A DNA stretch of 64,000 nt from positions 1 through 64,000 of the IMG/VR virus record IMGVR_UViG_3300042319_002356. The stretch is one strand, 5' to 3'. Positions 45,278 to 53,937 of the stretch are shown one piece after another. Both the position numbers and the translations under genes were made by a program. Every line of letters begins with the position of its first letter. The stretch's first letter is position 1. The notes beneath the pieces are model-generated. The model was given only the letters and a program-made list of their open reading frames with translations. It searched no databases and was not told the origin of the DNA. This DNA is from a virus.

Positions 45278-45787
45278 ATGAGTAGATTAAAAAAAATGTT
45301 ATTTGGAGAAACACCTTATGTGAAGGTGGAAGATAAAAATCGTTTCTATTATATGTTGCAACAAATGCAAGCTAATAGATGGAAGATTACAGGGATTGTA
45401 TTGTTCTTGTTCTTCTTCATAATTTTTGGTATCAATATGGCAGTAATGTTCAACATTGAAATTGCTGAAAACTGGAAGGAGATGTTATTAATCCTTTTGG
45501 GTGCTTTTGTTGGTAACCTTAATAAAGTTGTGGATTATTGGTTTAACTCTGAAGATAGAGATAAAATGTTAATCCAAAAGGTTGACGAGGAAGACGGAAG
45601 TAGTTTATCCAACGTAAGTGAATTCCCAACAGCTCCAAGACCTCCACAAGAACCAATTATTATTGTTAAAAAAGAAGAAGTTGTTTCTGAACCTGAACCA
45701 ATGGTTTATGAAGAACCACTTCCATATGAGGAACCTTTGGCCGATGATGGATATGAAACTCCACCTTCAGATGAAGAAAATATCTAA
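45278..45787 (+). CDS. two-pass membrane protein, holin-like region
   Basis: A 169-residue protein. Two hydrophobic spans lie at about residues 36-58 and 66-85, with NLNKVVDYWFNSEDRDKM directly after the second, which is reminiscent of small phage holin or membrane proteins. The C-terminal half is a Pro/Glu-rich cytoplasmic tail (EPEPMVYEEPLPYEEP). Last gene of the kinase operon, bounded by a terminator. A membrane effector of the signalling system is one possibility; this is inference. Confidence 0.62.
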   Translation: MSRLKKMLFGETPYVKVEDKNRFYYMLQQMQANRWKITGIVLFLFFFIIFGINMAVMFNIEIAENWKEMLLILLGAFVGNLNKVVDYWFNSEDRDKMLIQKVDEEDGSSLSNVSEFPTAPRPPQEPIIIVKKEEVVSEPEPMVYEEPLPYEEPLADDGYETPPSDEENI

Positions 45788-45795
45788 AAAAAAAG

Positions 45796-45823
45796 AAACC
45801 CGGTTTGATAAATCGGGTTTTTT
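45796..45823 (+). terminator. intrinsic terminator overlapping a promoter
   Basis: An 11-bp stem (AAACCCGGTTT/AAATCGGGTTT with one G-U pair), a GAT loop and a T run. The -33 TTTG of the next promoter lies in the stem. Confidence 0.8.
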
Positions 45824-45835
45824 GTTTTACATTTG
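45804..45835 (+). promoter_or_regulatory. class A promoter (TTTG-N20-TACATTTG)
   Basis: TTTG at 45804-45807 within the terminator stem and TACATTTG at 45828-45835. The ATG at 45840 follows after 4 nt. Confidence 0.65.
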
Positions 45836-45839
45836 TGGT

Positions 45840-46229
45840 ATGAAAAACTTTGACCTCAATAAATTTATGTTTGGATTCTTTATAACGGCATTAATTGTAT
45901 TTGGAATCCTTTTAACTTATATCTCCTTTAATCTGTATGAGAGACCAACTCCTCCAAAGAATGAATTGAAGATTCAAAAGAACGTTGATGAACCAGTTGT
46001 TAATGACACAACAATTGTTGAACAAAAAGGGGATAACCTTTGGCCAATTAAAGTTGTGAGTGTTGAAAAATCGTATGAAAAAGATACTCCTAAATGGCAA
46101 GTAGTTACTGAGAATGGTGTGATGTTCTACACCAATAAGAAACCAAAGGTTGGTGATATTGCGTTTTACATAAACGATAATGATGATATAACTAATAAGA
46201 ATGGTAGAGTGGAAATTACAAGACAATGA
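45840..46229 (+). CDS. single-pass membrane protein
   Basis: A 129-residue protein. I chose 45840, directly after the promoter, over the long overlapping frame from 45618. One transmembrane segment (residues 8-30) is followed by a Pro-rich linker and a beta-like soluble domain (residues 60-128, VVSVEKSYEKDTPKWQVVTE). Function unknown. Confidence 0.65.
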   Translation: MKNFDLNKFMFGFFITALIVFGILLTYISFNLYERPTPPKNELKIQKNVDEPVVNDTTIVEQKGDNLWPIKVVSVEKSYEKDTPKWQVVTENGVMFYTNKKPKVGDIAFYINDNDDITNKNGRVEITRQ

Positions 46230-46413
46230 TAACTACATTGGTCTATACAAGAATTACATTCTTCGTGTAGAACAGATGGGTCCGCAGAAATGGTGGTGGG
46301 CTGTGTATAAGGACAACGAAGATTTATGTTACGATAACCCTTTTACAAGAAACTCTGAATATGGAAAAAAACTTGCAGAACAATGTGTCAGAGATGACGA
46401 AAGTGAAAGTTAG
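46201..46413 (+). CDS. small unknown protein
   Basis: A 70-residue protein with a Trp-rich core (GPQKWWWAVYKDNED). It overlaps both neighbours by about 20-30 nt. No known family. Confidence 0.55.
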   Translation: MVEWKLQDNDNYIGLYKNYILRVEQMGPQKWWWAVYKDNEDLCYDNPFTRNSEYGKKLAEQCVRDDESES

Positions 46414-46555
46414 ATTCCCAAATGAATCTTTTTTTCAGGAAATACCAATTGATTTAAGTATATTTGTACCACATAAAGAATTTGATGATGAAACATTCGG
46501 ATATTACAAAGGAAACTACATCTCAGTCAGAAAAAACAACGGAAGTTATTTTTAA
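46394..46555 (+). CDS. small unknown protein
   Basis: A 53-residue protein (TKVKVRFPNESFFQEIPIDL...). I used the ATG at 46394, which overlaps the previous stop by 20 nt, rather than 46361. Its 3' part overlaps the PcfJ-like gene. Moderate confidence only. Confidence 0.45.
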   Translation: MTKVKVRFPNESFFQEIPIDLSIFVPHKEFDDETFGYYKGNYISVRKNNGSYF

Positions 46556-48212
46556 AGTTGTTTTACCTCAATACTTTACTCAATTTTTTGATAAAGTTGA
46601 TGATAAAGATTTACCTGATGAGAATGATATTTTTGGTGCGAAATCATATATGGTTCGTTACGAAAAAGATGGAGAATATTATACATTAGGTAAATCAGAT
46701 AGAACCGAAGAAACCCTAATCAAAAACTATGGTAACACTAGTTGTGAAAGTTACATTCGTAGGGTAACTATTGTGGTTGAAAAATATGACGATAAGGTAT
46801 CAATTAAATTATTTGACTTTACTAAACGAAGAGGATTTGGTAAGAAATACTTTAAGAAATCACCTAATTGTATTTATCTTACATACAATAAAAAAACAAA
46901 TGACTTATTCTACGGGACAACTACCAAAGTAAGACACAAAAGGTCGTCAACCATAAAGAGAAACAGGTTTGAGGCGGCCAAAAGGTTTTACGCTGCATTA
47001 CACACTACTTGTGAAAATCTTAAAGCTAATTACTATGCCCAAGTTGACCCAATATGTTCTGATGAAATAATCGTTAGTGCTATATCGGCAAAAACATTAT
47101 CGTGGAATAAGTTTATTTCTGAGATTGACCCAGAGTTCTTCAACGAAAATTGTTATTTGGGTGAGGGGGAGAAGTTTTTCAAATATTATCTAACTAAACG
47201 TAATATCAAGTATCCTGATAATTTTGAACATTATATGTCTCTTAACAGAGTTGATTCGCGATTACTTAAAAAATCAGGTAGAAATCTAGTCGACGGAATT
47301 ATGTTAAAATATGGTCTAACTGGTAAAAAAATAAAACGTGTATTACATAGTATTGATTCTCAAATACACACCCATGCAATAAAAGCATTTAGTGAAACTT
47401 TCGGTGAAGATATTCTTAAAAAAATTACTGATAACCAATTAAAAAAGTTATTAGAAATGTCTTATTATGGTCTTACATTAGATTCTTACGGACTTAAATA
47501 CTTTATAAATAATTGTTCTAAAAAAGAATATAACAATTTTTTTAAAATAGTTTTAATAGAACATATTGAAAACTCATCTGTTGATATTGCAACTTTGTTA
47601 GACCATTTAAGATTTTATAAATTTTTGAAAGAAGAAATGGAAACGGATGTTGAGTGGAAATCATATGACCTTAAATCATTCAGAGAAGAACACGTTGACT
47701 ACTCAACAGAGTACTCCAAGTTGAAAAATGTTCTATCTGTTAACAGGAAATACGGTGAAAAATTCAAAGAGAGTGTTAATGAGGTTTTTGAATATAACGG
47801 ACAACAATATTACCCAGTGTTACTTGAAGAAAATAAGGATTACATACTAGAATCAGTTGTTCAATCAAATTGTGTGAGAACTTATGTTGAAAGTCCAAGT
47901 ATGATTATTTCATTTAGAATCGGAGAACCTGATTCAGATGATAGAGCTAGTTTGGAATATAAGTTGACAAAAAGAAATAATAGATTAAGATTAAATAGAG
48001 TTCAGAGTAGAATAAGATTTAACCAATCACTACCTGATGAGTTAGAAAACGTTTGTCAAATGTTTGATTCATATTTGAATAGTTTGATGGATGATTTTGA
48101 AACTCCAAAATTAATAAAAGAAAGATTTTATGGTAACGAAGAGTTATCATTAGTGGAAGAAAAAGGTATTTTTAAATGGAACGACAAGACAACAAACAAT
48201 TTACTCTTTTAG
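46485..48212 (+). CDS. PcfJ-like protein
   Basis: A 575-residue protein. I use the ATG at 46485; a non-ATG start at 46464 is less likely. Residues 1-200 are a basic, mixed domain (NCIYLTYNKKTNDLFYGTTT). The C-terminal 150 residues (GQQYYPVLLEENKDY; LESVVQSNCVRTYVESPSMI; RLNRVQSRIRFNQSLPDELE) resemble the PcfJ family found on conjugative plasmids and in phages, whose function is unsettled. A TATATTTG box at 46459-46466 might serve as its promoter. Confidence 0.6.
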   Translation: MMKHSDITKETTSQSEKTTEVIFKVVLPQYFTQFFDKVDDKDLPDENDIFGAKSYMVRYEKDGEYYTLGKSDRTEETLIKNYGNTSCESYIRRVTIVVEKYDDKVSIKLFDFTKRRGFGKKYFKKSPNCIYLTYNKKTNDLFYGTTTKVRHKRSSTIKRNRFEAAKRFYAALHTTCENLKANYYAQVDPICSDEIIVSAISAKTLSWNKFISEIDPEFFNENCYLGEGEKFFKYYLTKRNIKYPDNFEHYMSLNRVDSRLLKKSGRNLVDGIMLKYGLTGKKIKRVLHSIDSQIHTHAIKAFSETFGEDILKKITDNQLKKLLEMSYYGLTLDSYGLKYFINNCSKKEYNNFFKIVLIEHIENSSVDIATLLDHLRFYKFLKEEMETDVEWKSYDLKSFREEHVDYSTEYSKLKNVLSVNRKYGEKFKESVNEVFEYNGQQYYPVLLEENKDYILESVVQSNCVRTYVESPSMIISFRIGEPDSDDRASLEYKLTKRNNRLRLNRVQSRIRFNQSLPDELENVCQMFDSYLNSLMDDFETPKLIKERFYGNEELSLVEEKGIFKWNDKTTNNLLF

Positions 48213-48493
48213 ATAAAATAGACACAAGTATTTTATCTGAAATGACTTATGTTGATTTAGTGAGTCCTGAAATAATCCAAAAATTGAAGGAAAAGTATCC
48301 TATTTTTATTGCTAATACAAAATATCAAGATGGTCAAGTTTATTACTATGATATGGTTTTTCAAGTGAAAACATACTATTTATATTTTACACGAAATGAA
48401 AATGAGGTATACTCAAGTCTTAAAATATATTATCCTGAGTCAAAACTTGAAGAGCTCAAGATTTTCATAAATTCTATATTTAAACAAAAATGA
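48176..48493 (+). CDS. small unknown protein
   Basis: A 105-residue protein with alternating strands (VYYYDMVFQVKTYYLYFTRN). It overlaps the PcfJ-like gene by 37 nt and the thioredoxin start by four bases. No family recognised. Confidence 0.6.
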   Translation: MERQDNKQFTLLDKIDTSILSEMTYVDLVSPEIIQKLKEKYPIFIANTKYQDGQVYYYDMVFQVKTYYLYFTRNENEVYSSLKIYYPESKLEELKIFINSIFKQK

Positions 48494-48807
48494 AAAAAGT
48501 AATCAAAGAAGAAGTGGTTAGAAATTTAGAAAGTAATGGAACTTTCGTAGTTAAATTTGAAGCTGATTGGTGCGGACCATGTAGAATGTTAACCGAAGTA
48601 TTCAACGGAGTTGACAAAGAATTAAACGAACAATACCCATCTATTCAGACCTTTAGATTTGACATTGATTCTGATGTGGAGTATGCTAAAAGTTTCAATA
48701 TCAGAGGGGTACCAGTATTAATTGCATTCAAAGAAGGTAAAGAAGTTGGAAGAAAAGTAGGACTTATTAGCGATAAACAAATCCTTGATTTTTATTCTAC
48801 ACTATGA
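48490..48807 (+). CDS. thioredoxin
   Basis: A 105-residue thioredoxin. The active site is ADWCGPCR (C28, C31), with the cis-proline loop in RGVPVLIAFKEG. Length and motifs are normal for Trx. It could feed reducing power to a ribonucleotide reductase or act on virion disulfides; the many paired Cys in the tail proteins are notable. It overlaps the glutaredoxin gene by four bases. Confidence 0.9.
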   Translation: MKKVIKEEVVRNLESNGTFVVKFEADWCGPCRMLTEVFNGVDKELNEQYPSIQTFRFDIDSDVEYAKSFNIRGVPVLIAFKEGKEVGRKVGLISDKQILDFYSTL

Positions 48808-49082
48808 AAGAGTTAGTTGTTTTTTCAATGAAGAGTTGTCCATTCTGTCAGATTATGAAGGACAAATTAAATGAGGAAAACATTCCTTTCATAAACATGG
48901 ACATTGAAGAACATGAAGAAGAGTATAAAATGTTTATGGAATTAGTTGAAGGTAATGAATTTGTCCCGGCATTAATGGTTATTGATGAGGATAATCCCGA
49001 ACAAAGGATTACACCAATGGCTCCTGATAGGGATTATAAAACAATTGAAGAGGGTATTGAAAAAGTCAAAAATTTGCTGTAA
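48804..49082 (+). CDS. glutaredoxin
   Basis: A 92-residue glutaredoxin/NrdH-type protein. The active site is KSCPFCQIM (C12, C15), and FVPALMV contains the cis-proline. It forms a redox pair with the thioredoxin gene directly upstream. Likely role: electron donor for nucleotide reduction or thiol repair during infection. Confidence 0.85.
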   Translation: MKELVVFSMKSCPFCQIMKDKLNEENIPFINMDIEEHEEEYKMFMELVEGNEFVPALMVIDEDNPEQRITPMAPDRDYKTIEEGIEKVKNLL

Positions 49083-49091
49083 ATTAGCAAA

Positions 49092-49619
49092 ATGAAAGAA
49101 TTGACATTTAAAAAGAAAGGGGTGGTTTACACCCCTTTGACATACTGGCAAGTTGATAAAAAAAATACAATTGCTATCTATCAGGGAGGTAGAGGTGCTC
49201 GTCCCGATTTAGATTTTATTGTGAAACATAAGGAAGAAGGTAAACGGTTACGAACTCCGTCACATACTCATTGGATTGTTGATTTGATTACCAAAGCTCA
49301 ATACGATAAAGGTAGAGTAAAATTATATGTTGAAGATATGATTAAACTTTATGATGAATGCGAACCCTTCAAAACCGAAGAGGAAAGAAACTCATATAAG
49401 TTACAGTGTCCCACAAAAATGTGGTTTGACCATATTATGTTAGAGGATAGAGGATATTATCCATTACAGGTTTTAACCACATTTATTGAGTTATTCTCCA
49501 AATGTGAAAAACAAACACCAGATGCGTTTATGTTCAGAAACCTATTGGTATTGGTTAAAGAATACTGTGAGGGTAAGAAAGATTTTTACCAAATTGTAGG
49601 ATATTCTAAAAGGGTATAA
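49092..49619 (+). CDS. unknown phage protein
   Basis: A 175-residue protein (TYWQVDKKNTIAIYQGGRGA; RTPSHTHWIVDLITKAQYD; CPTKMWFDHIML). The pattern suggests a folded globular protein, but I cannot name a family. It sits between the redox genes and a structural-type gene. Confidence 0.6.
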   Translation: MKELTFKKKGVVYTPLTYWQVDKKNTIAIYQGGRGARPDLDFIVKHKEEGKRLRTPSHTHWIVDLITKAQYDKGRVKLYVEDMIKLYDECEPFKTEEERNSYKLQCPTKMWFDHIMLEDRGYYPLQVLTTFIELFSKCEKQTPDAFMFRNLLVLVKEYCEGKKDFYQIVGYSKRV

Positions 49620-49626
49620 TATTTAT
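49619..49626 (+). promoter_or_regulatory. class B promoter candidate
   Basis: ATATTTAT, overlapping the stop of the previous gene, 4 nt before the ATG at 49631. Confidence 0.6.
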
Positions 49627-49630
49627 TTGT

Positions 49631-50206
49631 ATGAAAAGAATTATTTTATCAGAATCTGAAAAACAAAACATTTTATCTAATTATAATTTATTAATTGAGG
49701 GTATTTCTGAAGACCAGCAATCAATGATGAAATTTAAAAATGATTTTATGTCTAAGAGTTATGGCGAAATTGCTGATGGTTTAGAAAAAATGAAATCGGC
49801 ACCTGGATTAACATCTGATGACATTTCACAAATTGACCAAGCGGTTCTTTATTTAAGAAAAAATAATGCATTATCTGGAACTGCAAAACAAATGGTTAAT
49901 AAAAAATTTGATGAATACATAAACGATAGACCTGAGGTTGCTAAGAATATGTTATGTTATTTAATTAACAAAAATCCTGAATATTCTAATCCTGAAATGA
50001 AATCTTTTTGTGACGGAGGTTCAAAATCTAAAGAGATTACCAAGAATATTGAAGATACTATTAAAAAATCTATAGATAATAATAAAATTGAAGAACCAAA
50101 AAAAGTAGAGATAAAAAAATCAAATAATTCAGGTTCATTTATGAATCCTTATTCTAGTGGTTCAAATACATCACCTGGCTCGTTTATGAACCCTTACGGA
50201 AGTTAA
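49631..50206 (+). CDS. structural-type protein with processed-looking N-terminus
   Basis: A 191-residue protein. The N-terminus (MKRIILSESEKQNILSNYNL) is an amphipathic peptide ending in LIEG, similar to segments of the 26139 protein. A helical region follows, and the C-terminus has two copies of GSFMNPY. The (L/I)xE pattern is like the site used by T4-type head proteases, so it may be a head-interior protein; this is inference. It converges on a minus-strand gene. Confidence 0.58.
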   Translation: MKRIILSESEKQNILSNYNLLIEGISEDQQSMMKFKNDFMSKSYGEIADGLEKMKSAPGLTSDDISQIDQAVLYLRKNNALSGTAKQMVNKKFDEYINDRPEVAKNMLCYLINKNPEYSNPEMKSFCDGGSKSKEITKNIEDTIKKSIDNNKIEEPKKVEIKKSNNSGSFMNPYSSGSNTSPGSFMNPYGS

Positions 50207-50964
50207 AACATTACAATTTCCGATTTTACATCTCTAACCAACCAAGATTTTGGACCCAATGGGTCCATTATTTCTTTTATGTAGCTGTTATATTCAAATC
50301 TTGAGAAATCAAAATCAAAGTAATCCTTAATCATTGATTTGAATATTTCGGATTTAACGTAACTATTCCCTGAAAATATGAAGTCAATTTCAAGACCTGT
50401 TAAATCATACTCAATACCAACCACATCTAAGTTTTTAATCCCACCAATGTTATACATAATGTACTCACTATAACATAGTAAATTTCTACCCATAGAATAA
50501 GAATATCCGTATGGGAATGAAGAACTGATTGATAAAGTATTATCTATTGAATCTTTCTTTGATACATATAAATCAAAGTTTTGTTCACAGTATAAGAAGT
50601 CAGTATTGTTCCTGTAGTGGTTAATTTGTTCTTGTGAATATGAAGGTCTTTCAGAATAATATAACTTATCAATATACAGATGGGACGGTTTATTTAATTC
50701 AACATCGTATTCAATTAGGTCAATGAAATTAATGTTTTTTGACCAATCTGATATATCCTTAAAGTTATTAATTAGTGTTTGTCTAATTACATCTAAATCA
50801 AGAATATCTTTTGATTCAGTTTTACCATTGATAACATAAAAATTACCACAGTCAGTTACTTGAACTACTGTATTATAATTTTTTGTTTTATTAAGTTCTG
50901 TGAGTATTAAATCGGAAATCAGATTAACGATACCGTATCTTGAATTCAAGTGGAATAATTTCAT
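50203..50964 (-). CDS. unknown protein on the minus strand
   Basis: A 253-residue acidic, aromatic-rich protein (VVQVTDCGNFYVINGKTESK; GRNLLCYSEYIMYN; DPLGPKSWLVRD). It overlaps the convergent 49631 gene by four bases. The segment around the first motif weakly recalls S-adenosylmethionine synthetase N-termini, but catalytic motifs are not convincing, so I leave it unassigned. Confidence 0.6.
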   Translation of the reverse strand: MKLFHLNSRYGIVNLISDLILTELNKTKNYNTVVQVTDCGNFYVINGKTESKDILDLDVIRQTLINNFKDISDWSKNINFIDLIEYDVELNKPSHLYIDKLYYSERPSYSQEQINHYRNNTDFLYCEQNFDLYVSKKDSIDNTLSISSSFPYGYSYSMGRNLLCYSEYIMYNIGGIKNLDVVGIEYDLTGLEIDFIFSGNSYVKSEIFKSMIKDYFDFDFSRFEYNSYIKEIMDPLGPKSWLVRDVKSEIVMF

Positions 50965-51005
50965 ATTAAAAAATATGAAATATAAAATTATGGTTAAATA
51001 GTTAA

Positions 51006-52328
51006 TTAGAAATAGTCACCAATATTTTCATTAACACACTTTGACACTTTGCTAGAATCGGGCCAGTCATCCAAACGAGGAGTACTTACATGACTTCTAT
51101 CACCATCATTAATCAATGCTTTAAGAATACCCATATAATTTCCCCACCAAGTAAATGTATTGTCGGAGTATGTTTTTTCTTTATTTACGGTTAAAAACTC
51201 AACAGCTACGTCACGAAGACAATTAGTAACTTTATATTTACGAACATCATAGGTTTTTGTAACCCTTTTACCTTCCTTATCCCAAGTTTCTCTTTGATAA
51301 GTTCCCCAAGTTGGAGTTTTATCGTCAATTGCATACCCAACAAGTTCATTCCATAAATCATTATACCATTCATCAACTAAAGTATCCCTATAACAACCTT
51401 CGTAAATCATATACAAATCACTTTTAATATCGTCTACTTTGTTACTTATTATATACTCAATACTTTCTTCATCTTCTAATAAATCAGTTATTACTTCATC
51501 CGTTATTATTATCTCACTTTCAGTTCCTTGTTTTTCAGCAATTTCATCAAATAATGATGGAGTATGGTGAGTAACCTCAAATGTTTCATCTTTTATTTCT
51601 TCACGAATTCTATTATTTACTAATTCTTTTTTTTCAGGTGTTAATTCCTGATAGACATCCCTAAATTCATCATCGGTCACATTGCTCCAGTAGTTCATTT
51701 CATATTCTCCTGACAAAATTTCGGCAATTGCTCCCTGACTAATTTCTCCCCTATGGTAGTTAAATAACTCTGATAAATCCTCAAAATCTGTAACATCTAA
51801 ATAATAATCATTATCTATTTTTGTTACATCAGATAAGTAGTTATCAATAATTTTCCATATAAATGAATTATCTTGTTCATAAAATGCGTAAAAAATTTCA
51901 TTTTGATATTCATCAAGATTATTTGAAAATGGGTCAAAGTATTCTAATAAACCCATTTTAGACATTGTAGATATGAAGTTACCTAAATTTTTGAAGTGGA
52001 GTATAATTTTTGAAATTATTTTTTCATCACCATCATTAATACTCTCAATAGTTGAAATCCATTTTTCTTTTACTGTCATACTACTGTCTGACTCATTAAT
52101 TTTTTTGACGGATTTGGGTATAGTTTTGTATTTGACACATGATTCATATAAAGGAACCAAATCTAATTTTGGGTGGGAAATATAAAAGTCACCATCAGAT
52201 TCCATTACTACTTTTGATTTAGTATTTAAAATATCTTTATACCAAGTGTTACACCAAAAATTATTAGATTGTTCTCTTTGGTTTGTAATCTCATTAATAA
52301 TAATATTATTTCCTACTTTATGTTTCAT
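51006..52328 (-). CDS. large acidic unknown protein on the minus strand
   Basis: A 440-residue acidic protein rich in Asp, Glu, Tyr and Trp. The N-terminus starts KHKVGNNIIINEITNQREQS. Long acidic helices follow (residues 190-330), then a Trp-rich C-terminal domain (TWWGNYMGILKALINDGDRS). A class B motif lies just before its start. Composition resembles the 52641 protein encoded on the other strand. Possible virion or injected protein; no known domain. Confidence 0.6.
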   Translation of the reverse strand: MKHKVGNNIIINEITNQREQSNNFWCNTWYKDILNTKSKVVMESDGDFYISHPKLDLVPLYESCVKYKTIPKSVKKINESDSSMTVKEKWISTIESINDGDEKIISKIILHFKNLGNFISTMSKMGLLEYFDPFSNNLDEYQNEIFYAFYEQDNSFIWKIIDNYLSDVTKIDNDYYLDVTDFEDLSELFNYHRGEISQGAIAEILSGEYEMNYWSNVTDDEFRDVYQELTPEKKELVNNRIREEIKDETFEVTHHTPSLFDEIAEKQGTESEIIITDEVITDLLEDEESIEYIISNKVDDIKSDLYMIYEGCYRDTLVDEWYNDLWNELVGYAIDDKTPTWGTYQRETWDKEGKRVTKTYDVRKYKVTNCLRDVAVEFLTVNKEKTYSDNTFTWWGNYMGILKALINDGDRSHVSTPRLDDWPDSSKVSKCVNENIGDYF

Positions 52329-52332
52329 AAAT

Positions 52333-52340
52333 ATAAATAC
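52333..52340 (-). promoter_or_regulatory. class B promoter candidate, minus strand
   Basis: GTATTTAT on the minus strand, 4 nt before the ATG at 52328 and directly after a minus-strand terminator. Confidence 0.55.
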
Positions 52341-52341
52341 T

Positions 52342-52366
52342 AAAAAAGGGGAAAAACTCCCCCTTT
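52342..52366 (-). terminator. intrinsic terminator, minus strand
   Basis: The AAAGGGG/CCCCTTT stem with an 8-nt loop is followed, on the minus strand, by a T run. It ends the 52391-52543 gene before the next minus-strand promoter. Confidence 0.75.
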
Positions 52367-52390
52367 AAAAAATCCTTACCCCAACTAAGA

Positions 52391-52543
52391 TTATTTTTTT
52401 GAAACAGTGTAATACTTGTTCAAAGTGCTTTTAATAGCTTCTTGAACTGCATTTGCAGAATTAGGGTTATTTTTTTCTTGAACAGGTGCCGCTTGTGGTG
52501 CTTCCGCCTGTGGTACTTGTTTGTTTTTGCAACCGCATCCCAT
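52391..52543 (-). CDS. small MGCGC-type protein
   Basis: A 50-residue protein starting MGCGCKNKQV, followed by an Ala/Pro/Gln linker and a short helix (AVQEAIKSTLNKYY). Small MGCGC-start proteins are a recurrent phage type in my recollection; function unknown. The CGC motif could bind metal. It lies between a class B motif and a terminator, forming its own transcription unit. Confidence 0.65.
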   Translation of the reverse strand: MGCGCKNKQVPQAEAPQAAPVQEKNNPNSANAVQEAIKSTLNKYYTVSKK

Positions 52544-52570
52544 AATAGTAATTTTTTTTAAGTTTATACG

Positions 52571-52580
52571 TATAAATATC
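52571..52580 (-). promoter_or_regulatory. class B promoter candidate, minus strand
   Basis: GATATTTATA on the minus strand, 27 nt before the MGCGC gene start. Confidence 0.55.
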
Positions 52581-52610
52581 TAAATTTTTTTCTTTTTTGT
52601 AAATAAATAA

Positions 52611-52635
52611 TATCTTTGTTCTTTGAAGTATTTAT
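52611..52635 (+). promoter_or_regulatory. dual promoter: class A -7 box plus class B motif
   Basis: TATCTTTG at 52611-52618 is followed by TATTTAT at 52629-52635, 5 nt before the ATG at 52641. Both classes may drive this gene. Confidence 0.5.
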
Positions 52636-52640
52636 TAAAT

Positions 52641-53936
52641 ATGAACAAGACAATTATCATAACAGAACACCAAAGTCTGAGTTTAATTAACGAAGAAGAC
52701 AATGTTGAATATATTGAATTGACTCCTGATGAGTATAAAAGATACTTAAAGATGGTATCTTACGATGGTAGATTATTGTATAACATACCTAAATTTAGAG
52801 GAAAAAAAATAATTATTAATAAACAATTAGATTTATCAGGACTACCTGTGAAAGATTTGGGTCCGATTGTTATTAATGGAGGGTTAGATATATCAAGAAC
52901 CAAAATTTCTTCCTTAGATAATGTTGATATTAGAAGTCGTGGGTGGATTGCAGATTGGGACACTCCAATGAGAAAGATGAGAGAAAGACGAGAATTTTTG
53001 GCAAAAGTTGCTGAACAACAATCAAAGAGAGAAGATGGTGAATGGGATGAAAATTCTGAATTGGATATGGTTGGGTTATGTGCAAATGCTTTATTTAAGT
53101 ATTTGGTGCGGTATGAACAATTTGAACCTAAAGAACCTGGTGATGATGAAAAATTAGAACAATATAGAAATAGAATTGAGGAGATTGAAAGTATTGAGGG
53201 ATATGATGAAAATGATGAATTGGTTTCTGAAGTTGAAACTTTAACGGAAGAAATTGAAGAGATTGAAAAAAGAATTGATGTTTATAATCTAAATTATATT
53301 GGTAAACATTATAAATTATTAGAATTTTCTGTATTACACCAAGATAATGAGAGTCATGAGAGATATGCGGTTGGAGATTATGATGACACTAATGCGACCG
53401 CATTATCCAGAGCTGAAGATTACATTGATGAGGTTGGAATTGAGAATATGGACAAAAATTTTGTCGGTGATTATATTGATGAGGAAGAGTTTAGAGATTA
53501 CTTCAGAGAGGGTGAAGAGGAGTATGTTAGAGACAATATAGAATATATTTTTGATGAAGATGATTTTGAATATAGTGAAGAAGTGCAAGAGAGAATAGAT
53601 GTAATTGAAGCGAGATTAGAAGATTCTGAAATAGATTCAGATGAAGAAGATGAATTAAGAGAAGAACTTGATGAATTAAAAGATAGTGAAAAGACAGTTT
53701 CTGAAGATTTAATTGAAAGTAAAGTTGAAGAAATGTTAAATGATAAGGCTGATGATATGATGGCGACATTGATAGATTACGGGATTGAATTTGACCAATT
53801 TGTGAATAAAGCTGATTTGGCACAAGGTATGGTTGATGCTGACGGATTCGGTCATACAATATCATCTTACGATGGAAATGAACATGAGGTTGAATTCCAA
53901 GGAGAAACTTACTATATTTTCCAAACAGAAGGATAA
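52641..53936 (+). CDS. large acidic protein with leucine-rich-like N-terminal segment
   Basis: A 431-residue, strongly acidic protein. The N-terminus (MNKTIIITEHQSLSLINEED) has the same kind of peptide as the 49631 protein. Residues 60-100 form a short LRR-like stretch (LDLSGLPVKDLGPIVINGGL). Residues 150-400 are Glu/Asp-rich helices. It could be a DNA-mimic, scaffold or head-interior protein; no catalytic motif. I rejected the non-ATG start at 52623 because it overlaps the promoter. Confidence 0.6.
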   Translation: MNKTIIITEHQSLSLINEEDNVEYIELTPDEYKRYLKMVSYDGRLLYNIPKFRGKKIIINKQLDLSGLPVKDLGPIVINGGLDISRTKISSLDNVDIRSRGWIADWDTPMRKMRERREFLAKVAEQQSKREDGEWDENSELDMVGLCANALFKYLVRYEQFEPKEPGDDEKLEQYRNRIEEIESIEGYDENDELVSEVETLTEEIEEIEKRIDVYNLNYIGKHYKLLEFSVLHQDNESHERYAVGDYDDTNATALSRAEDYIDEVGIENMDKNFVGDYIDEEEFRDYFREGEEEYVRDNIEYIFDEDDFEYSEEVQERIDVIEARLEDSEIDSDEEDELREELDELKDSEKTVSEDLIESKVEEMLNDKADDMMATLIDYGIEFDQFVNKADLAQGMVDADGFGHTISSYDGNEHEVEFQGETYYIFQTEG

Positions 53937-53937
53937 T

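Noticed and set aside
50203-50964. S-adenosylmethionine synthetase assignment
   Set aside because: Only one N-terminal stretch looks similar; ATP- and methionine-binding motifs are not convincing.
53527-53865. Leu/His-rich minus-strand ORF
   Set aside because: Shadow of Glu/Asp-rich codons of the acidic + strand protein.
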